In this document: positions 1 to 10,493 of the stretch, piece after piece
How positions within the stretch are numbered: the stretch's first letter is position 1
Layout of the letters: each line of letters opens with the position of its first letter
Assembly: GCF_003931565.1 (NCBI RefSeq)
Contig: NZ_RRYI01000009.1
Span: 62,001-126,000 of the forward strand
Direction: 5' to 3'
From: Caulobacter sp. 602-1
GTDB taxonomy: Bacteria; Pseudomonadota; Alphaproteobacteria; Caulobacterales; Caulobacteraceae
DNA: 64,000 bases
Notes under the pieces: generated by a model
Told to the model about the DNA's origin: nothing
The model's input: the letters and a program-made list of their open reading frames with translations, nothing else
Database searches by the model: none
Position numbers and translations under genes: made by a program

Positions 1-154
1 CGCCGTTCCCGACCGTGGCCGACAGGCCCAGGTCCTTACGAGCCTGGATCAGTTCGGCCATCATTTCCATGACTTCCACCGTGGCCGCGTCCACCGCGGC
101 TTCGGTCGCATACAGCTTGTTGGCCACTCGTTGAGCGACAAAGACCTTTTCCAA
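1..154 (-). CDS. Small protein of unknown function, N-terminal part only
   Basis: Only the first 51 residues are in the window; the gene runs off the left edge. The likely start is a TTG preceded by a strong AAGGAGG ribosome site. The protein begins LEKVFVAQRVANKLY and continues as an amphipathic helix rich in A, E and M with no cysteine, membrane segment or recognised domain. I do not recognise the family. It is divergent from the hybrid histidine kinase at 340. A CtrA-like half-site pair lies immediately upstream, overlapping the ribosome site region. The reading frame is well supported by codon pattern; function is unknown. Confidence 0.7.
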   Translation of the reverse strand, partial: MEKVFVAQRVANKLYATEAAVDAATVEVMEMMAELIQARKDLGLSATVGNG

Positions 155-164
155 ACCCGCCTCC

Positions 165-179
165 TTAACGAAACACTAA
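165..179 (-). promoter_or_regulatory. Candidate CtrA box (TTAG-N7-TTAA)
   Basis: Read on the minus strand the site is TTAG, seven bases, TTAA, one mismatch from the CtrA consensus TTAA-N7-TTAA. It sits about 10 bases upstream of the TTG start of the truncated gene and abuts its ribosome site. A site so close to the start would more likely repress than activate. This is a sequence match only. Confidence 0.3.
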
Positions 180-339
180 GAAGAAAGGTAAATAGAATGT
201 TAAAGCAAAAGCAATGACGAAAATGCGCCCTAGCGTTGTTTTGTCGCGCTACTAGCCCCGGCCCTGGCTCGCGTTGGAAGCGAACCGTTAGGAACCTTGC
301 GGCACACTGTCGCTACGTTGATGAATACCTGGACGTGGG

Positions 340-2226
340 ATGAGCAGCATCCGCAATCATAGCGGGTACACACACGCACCGTTGCAAGCGCGCATCGCCG
401 GCGTGGCCCTGGCCACGACCGTGCTGGCGCTGGTGGCGGCATGCCTGTGTTTCATGCTGCAGCAGTGGAGCGTCGCGCGACAGGAAGCCCGCGCCAATCA
501 CGAGATCCTGGCCCAGATGGCCGCCGCCGGCGCCGCCGCGCCGCTGGCCGATCACAATATGGTCGGCGTCTATCGCGCCCTGGAAGCCGTCGCCAAGGCC
601 CCCAGCGTGGCGGGCGTGCGCATCACCGACGCCAAGGGGCGCGTCGTCGCCCAACTGGGCGCGGCCAATCCGGCCGACACCGACACCTTGACCCGCCCCA
701 TCAAACTCGCCTCGCAGGATGTCGGCACGCTGGTGCTGCTGGCCGAGCATCCGGGCCTGGGTCAGACCCTGGCCCGCGACCTGGCCCTGACCGGCGCCCT
801 GTTCTTCGGCGCGGCCGGTTTGGCGATTCTCCTGGCCAACAGCCTGGCGCGCCGCCTGGCGCGGCCGATGGAGCGCCTGTCGGAAGCCATGCACGAAACC
901 GCCGTCGGGGGTCGCTTCAAGGCCGTCGAGCAGACTGCCGACGACGATGTCTTCCAGAGCCTGACCGACAGCTTCAACCATCTGGTCAGCCGCCTCGAGG
1001 CCAACGACCACGACCTGCGCGGCGCCATGGCCGAGCTGGTCAGGGCGCGCGACGACGCCAACGCCGCCAACGTCCTGAAGTCGCACTTCCTGGCCAATAT
1101 GAGCCACGAGATCCGTACGCCGCTCAACGGCGTTCTGGCCATGGCCGAGCTGATGGCCATGGACAAGATGAGCGACACCCAGCGCGAACGCCTGAAGGTG
1201 ATCCGCGAATCGGGCGCGGTGCTGCTGGGCGTGCTGAACGACGTGCTGGACCTCTCCAAGATCGAGGCGGGGCGCCTGGAGATCACGGACCGCCCGTTCG
1301 ATATCGCCCAACTGGCCCAGTCGATCCGCGAAACCTACGCGCCCCAGGCCCGCGACAAGGGCCTGGCCTTCGAGGTCGCCGTCGCGCCCGAGGCTCAAGG
1401 ACTGTGGCGCGGCGACGCCGACCGCCTGCGCCAGATCCTGGGCAACCTGATCGCCAACGCCCTGAAGTTCACCCTGGAAGGCGCGGTCGCCGTCAGGTTC
1501 GCCTCGGCCGAGGACGGCTCGGGCCTGCGGATCGACGTGGCCGACACCGGTATCGGCATCTCGCCCGAGATTCTGCCGCGCCTGTTCGACAAGTTCGTCC
1601 AGGCCGACAGCTCGACCACTCGCCGTTTCGGCGGCTCTGGCCTGGGCCTGGCCATCTGCCGCGAGCTGGCGGTGCTGATGGACGGCTCGATCAAGGTCCA
1701 GAGCCGCGAGGGCCGCGGCTCGACCTTCACCGTCCTGGTCGCTCTGCCCCGCGAGGAGGCCATCACCGACGTCCACTATATCGACGACGATCACGTCCCC
1801 GCGCCGGACGCCGCGCCAGCCGAGACGGCCCGCCTGCGCGTACTGGCGGCCGATGACAATCCGACCAACCAGAAGGTCGTCGCCGCCGTCCTGACCCCGC
1901 TGAACGCCGAAGTGACCCTGGTCGCCGACGGCCAGGCCTGCGTCGAGGCCTGGCGAACCGGCGCCTTCGACATCGTGCTGATGGACATCCACATGCCCGT
2001 CATGGACGGCGTTGAGGCCGCCCGGGTCATCCGCGCCCTGGAAGCCGAACAGGGCCGCGCGCGCACCCCGATCATCGCCGTCACCGCCAACGCCCTGGCC
2101 CACCAGGTCGAGGACTATCTGGCCGCCGGCATGGACGGCCACGTGGCCAAGCCGATCGAGGTCACCAAGCTCTATGACGCGATCGAAGCGGCCATGACCG
2201 CCGCCCGCCCGGCCCAGGCGGCTTAG
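340..2226 (+). CDS. Membrane-bound hybrid sensor histidine kinase
   Basis: A 628-residue sensor kinase with an attached receiver. Order seen: a transmembrane helix at about 18-40, a periplasmic sensor region of about 100 residues, a second transmembrane helix at about 148-170, a HAMP linker with predicted coiled coil to about 240, a HisKA dimerisation domain with the phospho-acceptor His256 in SHEIRTPLNG, a HATPase domain with the N box (Asn373 in LIANALKF) and the DTGIGIS and GGSGLGLAI G boxes, then a C-terminal receiver with Asp549 in LMDIHMPVMDG. All catalytic residues are present, so autophosphorylation and internal transfer to the receiver are expected. The periplasmic region matches no sensor type I can name, so the signal is unknown. 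No output regulator lies next to it. The ribosome site is weak. Confidence 0.93.
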   Translation: MSSIRNHSGYTHAPLQARIAGVALATTVLALVAACLCFMLQQWSVARQEARANHEILAQMAAAGAAAPLADHNMVGVYRALEAVAKAPSVAGVRITDAKGRVVAQLGAANPADTDTLTRPIKLASQDVGTLVLLAEHPGLGQTLARDLALTGALFFGAAGLAILLANSLARRLARPMERLSEAMHETAVGGRFKAVEQTADDDVFQSLTDSFNHLVSRLEANDHDLRGAMAELVRARDDANAANVLKSHFLANMSHEIRTPLNGVLAMAELMAMDKMSDTQRERLKVIRESGAVLLGVLNDVLDLSKIEAGRLEITDRPFDIAQLAQSIRETYAPQARDKGLAFEVAVAPEAQGLWRGDADRLRQILGNLIANALKFTLEGAVAVRFASAEDGSGLRIDVADTGIGISPEILPRLFDKFVQADSSTTRRFGGSGLGLAICRELAVLMDGSIKVQSREGRGSTFTVLVALPREEAITDVHYIDDDHVPAPDAAPAETARLRVLAADDNPTNQKVVAAVLTPLNAEVTLVADGQACVEAWRTGAFDIVLMDIHMPVMDGVEAARVIRALEAEQGRARTPIIAVTANALAHQVEDYLAAGMDGHVAKPIEVTKLYDAIEAAMTAARPAQAA

Positions 2227-2251
2227 GTCGATCCCTCGACACAAGATGAAC

Positions 2252-2280
2252 GGAACATAACGAGCGGCTCAGAACCGCTT
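2252..2280 (+). promoter_or_regulatory. Possible EcfG/sigma-T-like promoter
   Basis: GGAAC, 19 bases, then CGCTT resembles the alphaproteobacterial general-stress promoter GGAAC-N18/19-CGTT, with a mismatch in the -10 element. It lies about 80 bases upstream of the small secreted protein at 2359. The same stretch also forms an AGCGG/CCGCT hairpin that could terminate the kinase transcript. Confidence 0.25.
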
Positions 2281-2358
2281 CAGGCTCCGCGTGTTTCTCT
2301 TAGCTCAACGTCGCTTCCCCCGGAGTGACGGGACAAGTTTCAGAGAGGAACCGAACCA

Positions 2359-2700
2359 ATGAAAAAGATCCTGATCTCGATCGCCGCGGTCTCGGCCCTG
2401 TCGGCCGCCGCCATTCCCGCCATCGCCTCGGCCCAGCCGATCAACGACCGCCAGGCTCAGCTCGATCGCCGCATCGACATCGGCGTGCGCAACGGCTCGC
2501 TGACCCGCGGCGAGGCCTATCGCCTGCGCGCCGAACTGCGCGAGACCGAGCGCCTCGAGCACCGGTATCGTCGCGGCGGCCTGAGCGGCTGGGAACGCGC
2601 CGATCTGGATCGCCGCTTCGACCGCATCAGCGCCCAGATCCGCTACGAGCGTCACGACCGTGACTACGGCTATGGCTACGGCCACGGCCCCCGTCGCTAA
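2359..2700 (+). CDS. Small secreted basic/charged protein, unknown function
   Basis: 113 residues. A clear Sec signal peptide (MKKILISIAAVSALSAAA, probable cleavage after ASA-Q near residue 25) precedes a charged helical domain rich in Arg, Asp and Glu. The protein ends in a Gly/Tyr/His-rich tail (YGYGYGHGPRR). A GAGAGGAA ribosome site precedes the ATG. The exported product is probably a soluble periplasmic protein. Similar short proteins with an RRxxLxxRI-type helical repeat are common in Caulobacterales and have no assigned function. Its stop overlaps the stop of the convergent PhzF gene by a few bases. Confidence 0.8.
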   Translation: MKKILISIAAVSALSAAAIPAIASAQPINDRQAQLDRRIDIGVRNGSLTRGEAYRLRAELRETERLEHRYRRGGLSGWERADLDRRFDRISAQIRYERHDRDYGYGYGHGPRR

Positions 2701-3521
2701 GAGTTAGGCTCCACCCGGAGCTGGCTTTCCAAGACCGTGAAGCCGCGGCCGCGCAACAGAACGCGCGCGCCGCGGCTTTCGCATTCCAGGTCCCCGCCCC
2801 GGCCCGGATAGGCCTGGTGGAACTTCAGCGGACTGGCGCCCAGCTTGCCCTCGTAGAGCGGCGTCAGGATGCAGTGAGCCGAGCCCGTGGTCGGGTCCTC
2901 CGGGATGCCAAAGCCCGGCGCGAAGAACCGGCTGACCACGGCGTAGGGCCTGCCAGGATCGGCGGACGCCACGACCACGACCTGGCCGGGGCCGCCCCTC
3001 GCCTCGCCCGCGATCGTCTTGATCAGCCCCAGGTCGGGCTTGAGGCCTCGAACCGTCGCCTCGCTGTCCATCACCGCGACCAGATAGGCCCCGGCCCAGA
3101 CCTCGACAGGCTCCGCGCCCAGAGCCTCGGCCAGTCCGGCCGGGACCTCGGTCCTGCGCGGCGGATCGGCCGGGAAATCCATCTCCAGCCCCTCGCCCGT
3201 CCGCCTGACCGTCAAGGCCCCCGAAAGGGTGTCGAAGGTCAGCAATGGAACGTCGACGGAGAGTTCCTCGAACAGGGCGTACGCCGCGGCCAGGGTGGCG
3301 TGACCGCACAGCGGGGCCTCCAGGGCCGGCGTGAACCAACGCAGGCCGTAGCGGGCCGGGTTGGCGGTCTTCAGCAGATAGGCCGTCTCGGCCTGGTTGT
3401 TCTCGGCCGCCAGGGCCTGCATCCAGTCGGCCGAGGGCCAGGTCTCGAACGGCTCGACCACGCAGGCCGGGTTGCCCTTGAACGGTCCGGTGGCGAAGGC
3501 GTCGATGGTCCACTGGCGCAT
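2697..3521 (-). CDS. PhzF-family isomerase/epimerase-like protein
   Basis: 274 residues, the usual PhzF length. The two-domain diaminopimelate-epimerase-like fold is indicated by the opening segment with FKGNPACVV, the catalytic-glutamate motif NNQAETAYL (Glu45), CGHATLAAAYAL in the first half, and the second-half motif PTTGSAHC. PhzF proteins isomerise cyclic substrates by acid-base chemistry. No phenazine genes are near, so this is a general family member of unknown substrate. The ATG at 3521 begins directly with the conserved strand, so the start is secure. Convergent with the preceding secreted protein gene. Confidence 0.9.
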   Translation of the reverse strand: MRQWTIDAFATGPFKGNPACVVEPFETWPSADWMQALAAENNQAETAYLLKTANPARYGLRWFTPALEAPLCGHATLAAAYALFEELSVDVPLLTFDTLSGALTVRRTGEGLEMDFPADPPRRTEVPAGLAEALGAEPVEVWAGAYLVAVMDSEATVRGLKPDLGLIKTIAGEARGGPGQVVVVASADPGRPYAVVSRFFAPGFGIPEDPTTGSAHCILTPLYEGKLGASPLKFHQAYPGRGGDLECESRGARVLLRGRGFTVLESQLRVEPNS

Positions 3522-3597
3522 AGCGATCTCCCAAGCTGGACATCGCTGTTATGCGCGGAGAACGCAGGCGGCAAAGGCTTTATTGTCCTCGTGACAA

Positions 3598-4182
3598 TCA
3601 GCCTTCGACGGTGATCTCCGGCCAGCGCGCCTTGGCCGAACCCGTCGTGCGCTCCCAGCCGCCCGCGCCCTTCACCCTGAGCGGATTGGGCCGCAGGCGC
3701 ATGGCGAAGAGGTCGTCCAGACCGAACGGAGCCCAGACGCTCAGGGAGTCGTCACGCTCCAGCCGCACGCCGACGCAAAAGGCGGTGGCCACGAAGCGCT
3801 TCAGGGCCGCGGCGCTGTCCTCCAGCGGCGGATAGGGCTCGTCGGCGCCGAACTTCTTCTCGAACCAGAGATGAACCCTCGCCTGGTTACGGACCTCGAC
3901 CAGGTCACGCAGCGGCGGCTCGAAGGCGGCGGCGACGCGCTGGATGACCACGTCCTCGGCCTCGTAGCTGGTGTCGCTGTCGTCGTGATAGGCGACGTCG
4001 TAATCCTTGATGCCGTAGGCGAGATCGCGGCCTGTCAGGGCGTTCCAGACCGGCTGATAGATCGCGCCGGAGAAGATCATCCAGTCGGGCAGATCGAGCT
4101 CCCGGACGGTGCGCAGCACCTCCCAGGTGGTGGGCGTGGCGCGGACGATCTCGCGCAGGCGGTCTTCCAGCGTGTCGGTCAT
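3598..4182 (-). CDS. Nucleotidyltransferase-like protein (DUF925 type)
   Basis: 194 residues matching the DUF925 / nucleotidyltransferase family. Motifs seen are FSGAIYQPVWN near residue 40, IKDYDVAYHDDSD near 60 (the probable metal-binding acidic pair of a minimal nucleotidyltransferase fold) and VRNQARVHLWFEKKFG near 100. The biochemical substrate of this family is not established. Its start overlaps the end of thiD by 4 bases, so the two are co-transcribed with thiD first. Confidence 0.85.
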   Translation of the reverse strand: MTDTLEDRLREIVRATPTTWEVLRTVRELDLPDWMIFSGAIYQPVWNALTGRDLAYGIKDYDVAYHDDSDTSYEAEDVVIQRVAAAFEPPLRDLVEVRNQARVHLWFEKKFGADEPYPPLEDSAAALKRFVATAFCVGVRLERDDSLSVWAPFGLDDLFAMRLRPNPLRVKGAGGWERTTGSAKARWPEITVEG

Positions 4183-4994
4183 CGGCGCAGCGTCCAGCCG
4201 TGGTCGAGGGGTCCGTGGCCGGCGCCGAAACCGGGCGCGCGCAGCATGGCCTCGTGGACATAGTTCCAGGCCCGGGCGACGGCCTCGTTCAGCGACAGCC
4301 CCTGGGCCAGGCCCGTGGCGCAGGCGCTTGCCAAGGTGCAGCCGGTGCCGTGGGTGTGACGGGTCTCGATCCGCTCGCCCTCGAAGGTGGTCTCGCCCTC
4401 GGCGGTCATCAGCACGTCGACGACGCGCTCACCCGGCACGTGGCCGCCCTTCATCAGCACGGCCTTGGCGCCCAGGGTCAACAGCGCCTCGCCCGCCCGG
4501 CGCAGGTCGTCGGTGGTCTCGACCGACAGGCCCGTCAGGGCGGCGGCCTCGGGGGCGTTGGGGGTCAGCAGGGCCGCGCGCGGAATCATCAGGCTCTTCA
4601 TCGCGCCGATGGCGGCCTCGGCCAGCAGCGGCGCGCCGCCCTTGGCGATCATCACGGGATCGACGACGACCGGGATCTGGCCCGCGTGATCGATCGCGGC
4701 GGCCACGGTCTCGACCACCCCGACGTCGCCCAGCATGCCGGTCTTGATCGCGTCGGCGCCGATGTCGTCCAGCACCGCCCGGGCCTGAGCGGCGATGACC
4801 TCCAGGGGGATCGGGTGAACGCCGGTGACGCCCAGGGTGTTCTGCACCGTCACGGCGGTGATCGCGGTGGCCGCGTAGCCGCCCAAGGCGGTGACGGTCT
4901 TGATGTCGGCCTGGATCCCCGCGCCGCCGCCGGAATCCGATCCGGCGATGACGAGGACCCGGCCCCGGAAGACTATGGGAGCAGCGTCTGACAT
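4179..4994 (-). CDS. thiD: Hydroxymethylpyrimidine / phosphomethylpyrimidine kinase
   Basis: 271 residues, standard ThiD length. It phosphorylates HMP and then HMP-phosphate to give HMP-pyrophosphate for thiamine synthesis. Ribokinase-fold motifs are clear: GSDSGGGAGIQADIKT near the N-terminus, DPVMIAKGG, LTPNAPEAAALTG, and the anion-hole segment GTGCTLASACATG with its Cys near residue 217. Overlaps the downstream nucleotidyltransferase-like gene by 4 bases. No TPP riboswitch is visible in the short upstream region. Another thiamine gene, thiE, is 34 kb away in this window. Confidence 0.95.
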   Translation of the reverse strand: MSDAAPIVFRGRVLVIAGSDSGGGAGIQADIKTVTALGGYAATAITAVTVQNTLGVTGVHPIPLEVIAAQARAVLDDIGADAIKTGMLGDVGVVETVAAAIDHAGQIPVVVDPVMIAKGGAPLLAEAAIGAMKSLMIPRAALLTPNAPEAAALTGLSVETTDDLRRAGEALLTLGAKAVLMKGGHVPGERVVDVLMTAEGETTFEGERIETRHTHGTGCTLASACATGLAQGLSLNEAVARAWNYVHEAMLRAPGFGAGHGPLDHGWTLRR

Positions 4995-5037
4995 CCCCGG
5001 TGTTTAGGCGGGAATCGGAAGGATGGGGAGAGGCCCG

Positions 5038-5394
5038 CTACGCGGCCTGCAATGCGTGCCGCCAAGCTCCCGCCAGCGCCAGCGGCAGGATCGGCTTCTG
5101 GACCACGAGGTCGTCGTTCTGCTCGGCCAGGGCCGTGGCGTGGCCAGTGACATAGACCACCGGGATCGGCCCCAGGTGGGCCATGATCATCTTCACCGCC
5201 TCGACCCCGGTGCCGTCGACGATGCGGTAATCGGCGGTGATCAGGTCCGGCTTACGGCGGAGGGCCTTGTCGAGCGCCTCCAGCGGGCTGTCGGCGATGT
5301 CGACCGTGGCGAAGCCCTGCGTCTTGAGCAGGTCCTCGATCTCCATGGCGATCAGGATCTCATCCTCGATGACCAGGGCGTGACGGGAGCGCAT
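5038..5394 (-). CDS. Single-domain response regulator (receiver only)
   Basis: 118 residues forming one receiver domain with no output domain. Seen: the acidic pair in IEDEILIAMEIE (Glu10, Asp11), the phospho-acceptor Asp55 in TADYRIVDG, the Thr83 switch in VYVTGH, and Lys100 in QKPI. The relaxed DYR motif resembles receivers found in alphaproteobacterial stress or light phosphorelays. It stands alone between thiD and folP with no adjacent kinase. Its partner is unknown; stand-alone receivers usually act as phosphorelay intermediates or by protein interaction. Confidence 0.9.
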   Translation of the reverse strand: MRSRHALVIEDEILIAMEIEDLLKTQGFATVDIADSPLEALDKALRRKPDLITADYRIVDGTGVEAVKMIMAHLGPIPVVYVTGHATALAEQNDDLVVQKPILPLALAGAWRHALQAA

Positions 5395-5471
5395 AGCCGC
5401 GAAACCTTCGATGAACCGTCCCCGGAATATTTAAGCGCGGTGATTCCCCGACCGGCAAGCGAGACCTGGCC

Positions 5472-6281
5472 TCAAGCGCCGGCGATCGCCGCCTGGACGT
5501 CCAGGGCCTGGACCGTCTCGCGCACGTCGTGGACCCGCACCGCCGCCACGCCGGCCGCCGCGCCGGCCAGGTGCGCGGCCAGGGAGCCGCCGAGGCGGTC
5601 CGTGGCCTCGCCCGCCGACGGATCGATCCCGGCGATGAAGCGCTTGCGGCTGGCTCCCAGCAGGATCGGATAGCCCAGGGCCACGAAGCGCGGCAGGGCG
5701 GCCAGCAGGGCCAGGTTGTGGGCCACGGTCTTGCCGAAGCCGATGCCGGGATCCAGCCAGATCTTTTCCTTGGCGACCCCCGCGGCCATGGCCGTGAAGG
5801 CCCGCGCCAACAGGAAGGCCTCGACCTCGGCGACCACGTCGTCATATCGCGGGTCGTTCTGCATGGTCCCCGGCTCGCCCAGCATGTGCATCAGCACGAC
5901 CTCGCAGCCCAGTTCGGCGGCGACCTCGGGCGCCTCGGGCGACAGGCGCAGGGCGGCCACGTCGTTCCAGATGGTCGCCCCCGCCCTCATCGCCGCGCGC
6001 GCCACGCCGGGCTTCATGGTGTCGATCGAGATCGGGATGTCGCTGGCCTGGCGGATCGCCTCGATGATCGGGACCACGCGCAGGATCTCGTCGAACTCCG
6101 AGACCGGGGCCGCGCCCGGGCGCGTGCTCTCGCCGCCTATGTCGAGGATGTCGGCGCCCTGGGCGATCAGACGCCGCGCATGCTCGATCCCATCGGCGGC
6201 GCCGAGATACTTGCCGCCGTCGGAGAAGCTGTCGGGCGTGACGTTGACGATCCCCATGACGCGGGGGCGGGCCTGGTTCAT
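5472..6281 (-). CDS. folP: Dihydropteroate synthase
   Basis: 269 residues, typical for FolP, which joins pterin pyrophosphate to p-aminobenzoate in folate synthesis. Both DHPS signatures are present: MGIVNVTPDSFSDGG at the N-terminus and GGESTRPGA near residue 50. Also seen are NDVAAL, LDPGIGFGKT and LGASRKRFI. It follows ftsH in the same direction, the same order known in many bacteria, but a strong terminator lies between them, so read-through is probably partial. Confidence 0.96.
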   Translation of the reverse strand: MNQARPRVMGIVNVTPDSFSDGGKYLGAADGIEHARRLIAQGADILDIGGESTRPGAAPVSEFDEILRVVPIIEAIRQASDIPISIDTMKPGVARAAMRAGATIWNDVAALRLSPEAPEVAAELGCEVVLMHMLGEPGTMQNDPRYDDVVAEVEAFLLARAFTAMAAGVAKEKIWLDPGIGFGKTVAHNLALLAALPRFVALGYPILLGASRKRFIAGIDPSAGEATDRLGGSLAAHLAGAAAGVAAVRVHDVRETVQALDVQAAIAGA

Positions 6282-6308
6282 GGCGCGGTTCTAGACCTCG
6301 CGCGGCCA

Positions 6309-6342
6309 AGAAAAAAGCCGGCCCTTTCGAGCCGGCTTTGAT
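6309..6342 (-). terminator. Intrinsic terminator of ftsH
   Basis: Read on the minus strand, AAAGCCGGC and GCCGGCTTT form a 9-bp stem (6314-6322 with 6331-6339) around an 8-base loop and run into a T tract. It lies about 20 bases after the ftsH stop. Confidence 0.85.
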
Positions 6343-6360
6343 CGTCGAGGTTCGGTCCGC

Positions 6361-8244
<1,884 letters not shown>

Positions 8245-8322
8245 ACGCTTCGTCTTCCCAACGAATAGGTTCTTGACCTCCCAAGATAGGAGGTCACGCG
8301 CGCTTGCGCCATGGACGTGACA

Positions 8323-9540
8323 TCAGGTCACGGATTCTTGGTCGATTAGGCCGATCGCGGCCTTGAAACGATCCAGAACGAGCGGACGCGCGCGCGCCCT
8401 TCCTTCGGCTGCAAGGTCCGGGCCGTCAAGCGCGGGGCAATACGGCGCCGCGCCAAGGGGTGCGATCAAAGGCAGGCCAGGACGGGCCGGCGTCGGGAGG
8501 GCGGACAGCGCGGCGCGCTGATCGGGCGAAAGATGGGAGGCTCCGCCCTTCAAGGCGCCGACGGTCAGCGCCTCGGTCCCGGCGGTGACGTCCCAGCGGC
8601 CGTCCCAGACGCGGGTCTGGCCCGGAGCGAGGTCCAGCGGGGCAAGGCCGCCGCGCGCGATCTCGCCGGCGTCGCGGCAGATCAGGATATCGCTCCCCGC
8701 CTCGACCCGCGCACCGGACAGGGTGGCGGCGAAGCCTTCGTCAGAGCGTAGACGCTCGACCAATCGCGCCAGCCGTTGGCCCCTCGGCGGCCTTTCCGTT
8801 CCGGCGGCGCACAGCAATGCGGCGGCCAGATGGGCGGCGGCGACGTCGCGCGGCAGGCGAATGGCTCCGGCGCGGTCGACGTGGAAGGCCGGCGGGCGGC
8901 GCGAAACGGCCTGGGCCGGCGCGACCTCGGCGACGCCCGACGCCCTGGCCCGCGCTCGGGCATAACGGAGATCCTCGTTGGCGGGATCATCCAGCCAGGT
9001 CTCGCCCTGCGCGGTAAGGGCCAGCCGGATCGCGTCGCGGGTCAGGCCCAGCAGCGGCCGCAGCAGGAAGACTCCCCGTCCCTCCGGCCAAACCGGCGAC
9101 GGCGCCCATTCGCGGGGATCGGAGACGGTCGAACCCTCGGCCCGCATGGCCGCGCCCTCGGCCAGATCGCTGGCGGTGTGGCCCAGCAGCAGGACCTTGG
9201 CCCCGGCCTCGCGGGCGGCGGCGGCCAGCAGGGCGTGACGCGCGCGGCGGGCCGCGGCGGGCAATCCCGTCGAAGGCTTGTCGCCGGTCCAGGCGAGCGC
9301 TGTCGCCGACGCGCCCAGCGCCCGCGCCTTGGCGACGGCTTCGGCGGTCCAGCGGGCGCTGTCGGGCTGAAGCCGATGATCGACCACCAGCGCCACAACG
9401 GGCCGATCGTCGGCCCAATCCAGAACCGCCTTCAACAGGAAGAGAGAGTCGCCGCCGCCGGAAAATCCGACGGCGATCGGCGCGGTGGAGCGGCGATCGA
9501 GCCGCCTGTCGAGGGCGGCTCGGACCGTCTCTAGGCGCAC
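8323..9540 (-). CDS. tilS: tRNA(Ile)-lysidine synthase
   Basis: 405 residues. TilS adds lysine to C34 of the tRNA-Ile that reads AUA. The N-type ATP pyrophosphatase P-loop SGGGDSLFL is near residues 28-36, followed by LVVDHRLQPDS and GHTASDLAEGAAMR, which are family hallmarks. The start is GTG and overlaps the cpoB stop by 10 bases, so tilS is probably translated in coupling with the tol-pal 3' end. Confidence 0.93.
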   Translation of the reverse strand: MRLETVRAALDRRLDRRSTAPIAVGFSGGGDSLFLLKAVLDWADDRPVVALVVDHRLQPDSARWTAEAVAKARALGASATALAWTGDKPSTGLPAAARRARHALLAAAAREAGAKVLLLGHTASDLAEGAAMRAEGSTVSDPREWAPSPVWPEGRGVFLLRPLLGLTRDAIRLALTAQGETWLDDPANEDLRYARARARASGVAEVAPAQAVSRRPPAFHVDRAGAIRLPRDVAAAHLAAALLCAAGTERPPRGQRLARLVERLRSDEGFAATLSGARVEAGSDILICRDAGEIARGGLAPLDLAPGQTRVWDGRWDVTAGTEALTVGALKGGASHLSPDQRAALSALPTPARPGLPLIAPLGAAPYCPALDGPDLAAEGRARARPLVLDRFKAAIGLIDQESVT

Positions 9541-10415
9541 TTGGCCGCGACGCGGGTCGAGGCCGCGCGCGAAGTGATCTGGGCCGAAGCCTTCGGGTAG
9601 CGCTTGGCCAGCTCGTCCAGCGTGCGGCAGGCCTCGGTGGTCTTTCTCAGGGCCACCATCGAACGAGCCAGCTTCAGCGTCGCGTCGGGCGCCCAGCTGG
9701 TCTGCGGCCAGCCGCGGATCGCGCCGATATAGGCGCCGGCGGCGTCCGTGTAGGCCTCGCGCACGAACAGGGTCTCGCCCTGCCAGTAGCGGGCTTCCGG
9801 TGCCTTGGCGCTGTCCGGATAGTTGTTCACATAGGCCGCGAAGGCCTGCTCGGCATTGGCGTAGTCGCCAGCCAGCAGCAGATCCTTGGCCTGCTTGAAG
9901 GCCACGGCCGGATCGGCCGGCGGGGCGGGCGGCGGCGGGGTCCCGCCGGCCAGCGCCATTCCTCCGGTTCCTTGGGCGCCGACCTGGGCCGCCGCGGCGG
10001 CCTGCATGTCGGCGATCGACTTCTCCAGCGCGGCCAGGCGCTGCTCCAGCAGATCGGCGCGCGCCTTCTGGTCGGCGGCGGCGCGATTGGCCTTGGTCAG
10101 CTCGAAATTGGCGGCCTCATTCTGGCCGTTCAGCCGGGTCAGGGTCTTCTCCAGATCGCTGACCCGGTCGTTCAGGGCGGCGATCTGGGCGTCGGTCTCG
10201 GCCGGCTGGACGACGACGGGCTTGCCGGTGTCGCGCCCCTGGAAGACGATCGACCGCAGCTCGCGCACCACCTTCTCCATGCGCTCGACGCGCTTGACCG
10301 AGCGATCGTCAAGCGGATCCTCGGCGGGCAGCGGAGTCTGGGCGACGGCCACGGCGGCGCCGATGGGGCAAGTGGTGGCCAACAGGACGGCGAGCAGAGC
10401 GGGTTTCAGCTTCAT
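9531..10415 (-). CDS. cpoB: Tol-Pal system coordinator CpoB (YbgF)
   Basis: 294 residues. Periplasmic protein that links the Tol-Pal machine to peptidoglycan synthesis. A Sec signal peptide (MKLKPALLAVLLATTC to about residue 26) leads to a coiled-coil region at about 30-135 with the repeat LNDRVSDLEKTL. A Gly/Pro-rich linker with TPPPPAPPADP follows, then C-terminal TPR repeats (AFKQAKDLLLAGDYANAEQ onwards). This is the normal YbgF architecture. It sits between pal and tilS. Confidence 0.93.
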   Translation of the reverse strand: MKLKPALLAVLLATTCPIGAAVAVAQTPLPAEDPLDDRSVKRVERMEKVVRELRSIVFQGRDTGKPVVVQPAETDAQIAALNDRVSDLEKTLTRLNGQNEAANFELTKANRAAADQKARADLLEQRLAALEKSIADMQAAAAAQVGAQGTGGMALAGGTPPPPAPPADPAVAFKQAKDLLLAGDYANAEQAFAAYVNNYPDSAKAPEARYWQGETLFVREAYTDAAGAYIGAIRGWPQTSWAPDATLKLARSMVALRKTTEACRTLDELAKRYPKASAQITSRAASTRVAAKCA

Positions 10416-10450
10416 GACCGTGATCTACCGGTAGGGACTGGACAAAACTA

Positions 10451-10478
10451 GGGCGGCCTTGCGTTCGCAGGGCCGCCC
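10451..10478 (-). terminator. Hairpin terminator or attenuator after pal
   Basis: GGGCGGCC (10451-10458) pairs with GGCCGCCC (10471-10478). On the minus strand the stem is followed by TAGTTTTG. It lies between pal and cpoB and could reduce expression of cpoB relative to the abundant lipoprotein Pal. Confidence 0.6.
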
Positions 10479-10493
10479 CGTTGTAGCGCGATG

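Noticed and set aside
313..2244. A 643-residue open frame on the minus strand opposite the hybrid kinase
   Set aside because: High-GC shadow with Gly/Asp/Arg/His-rich low-complexity product and no ribosome site. The plus-strand kinase has all its motifs.
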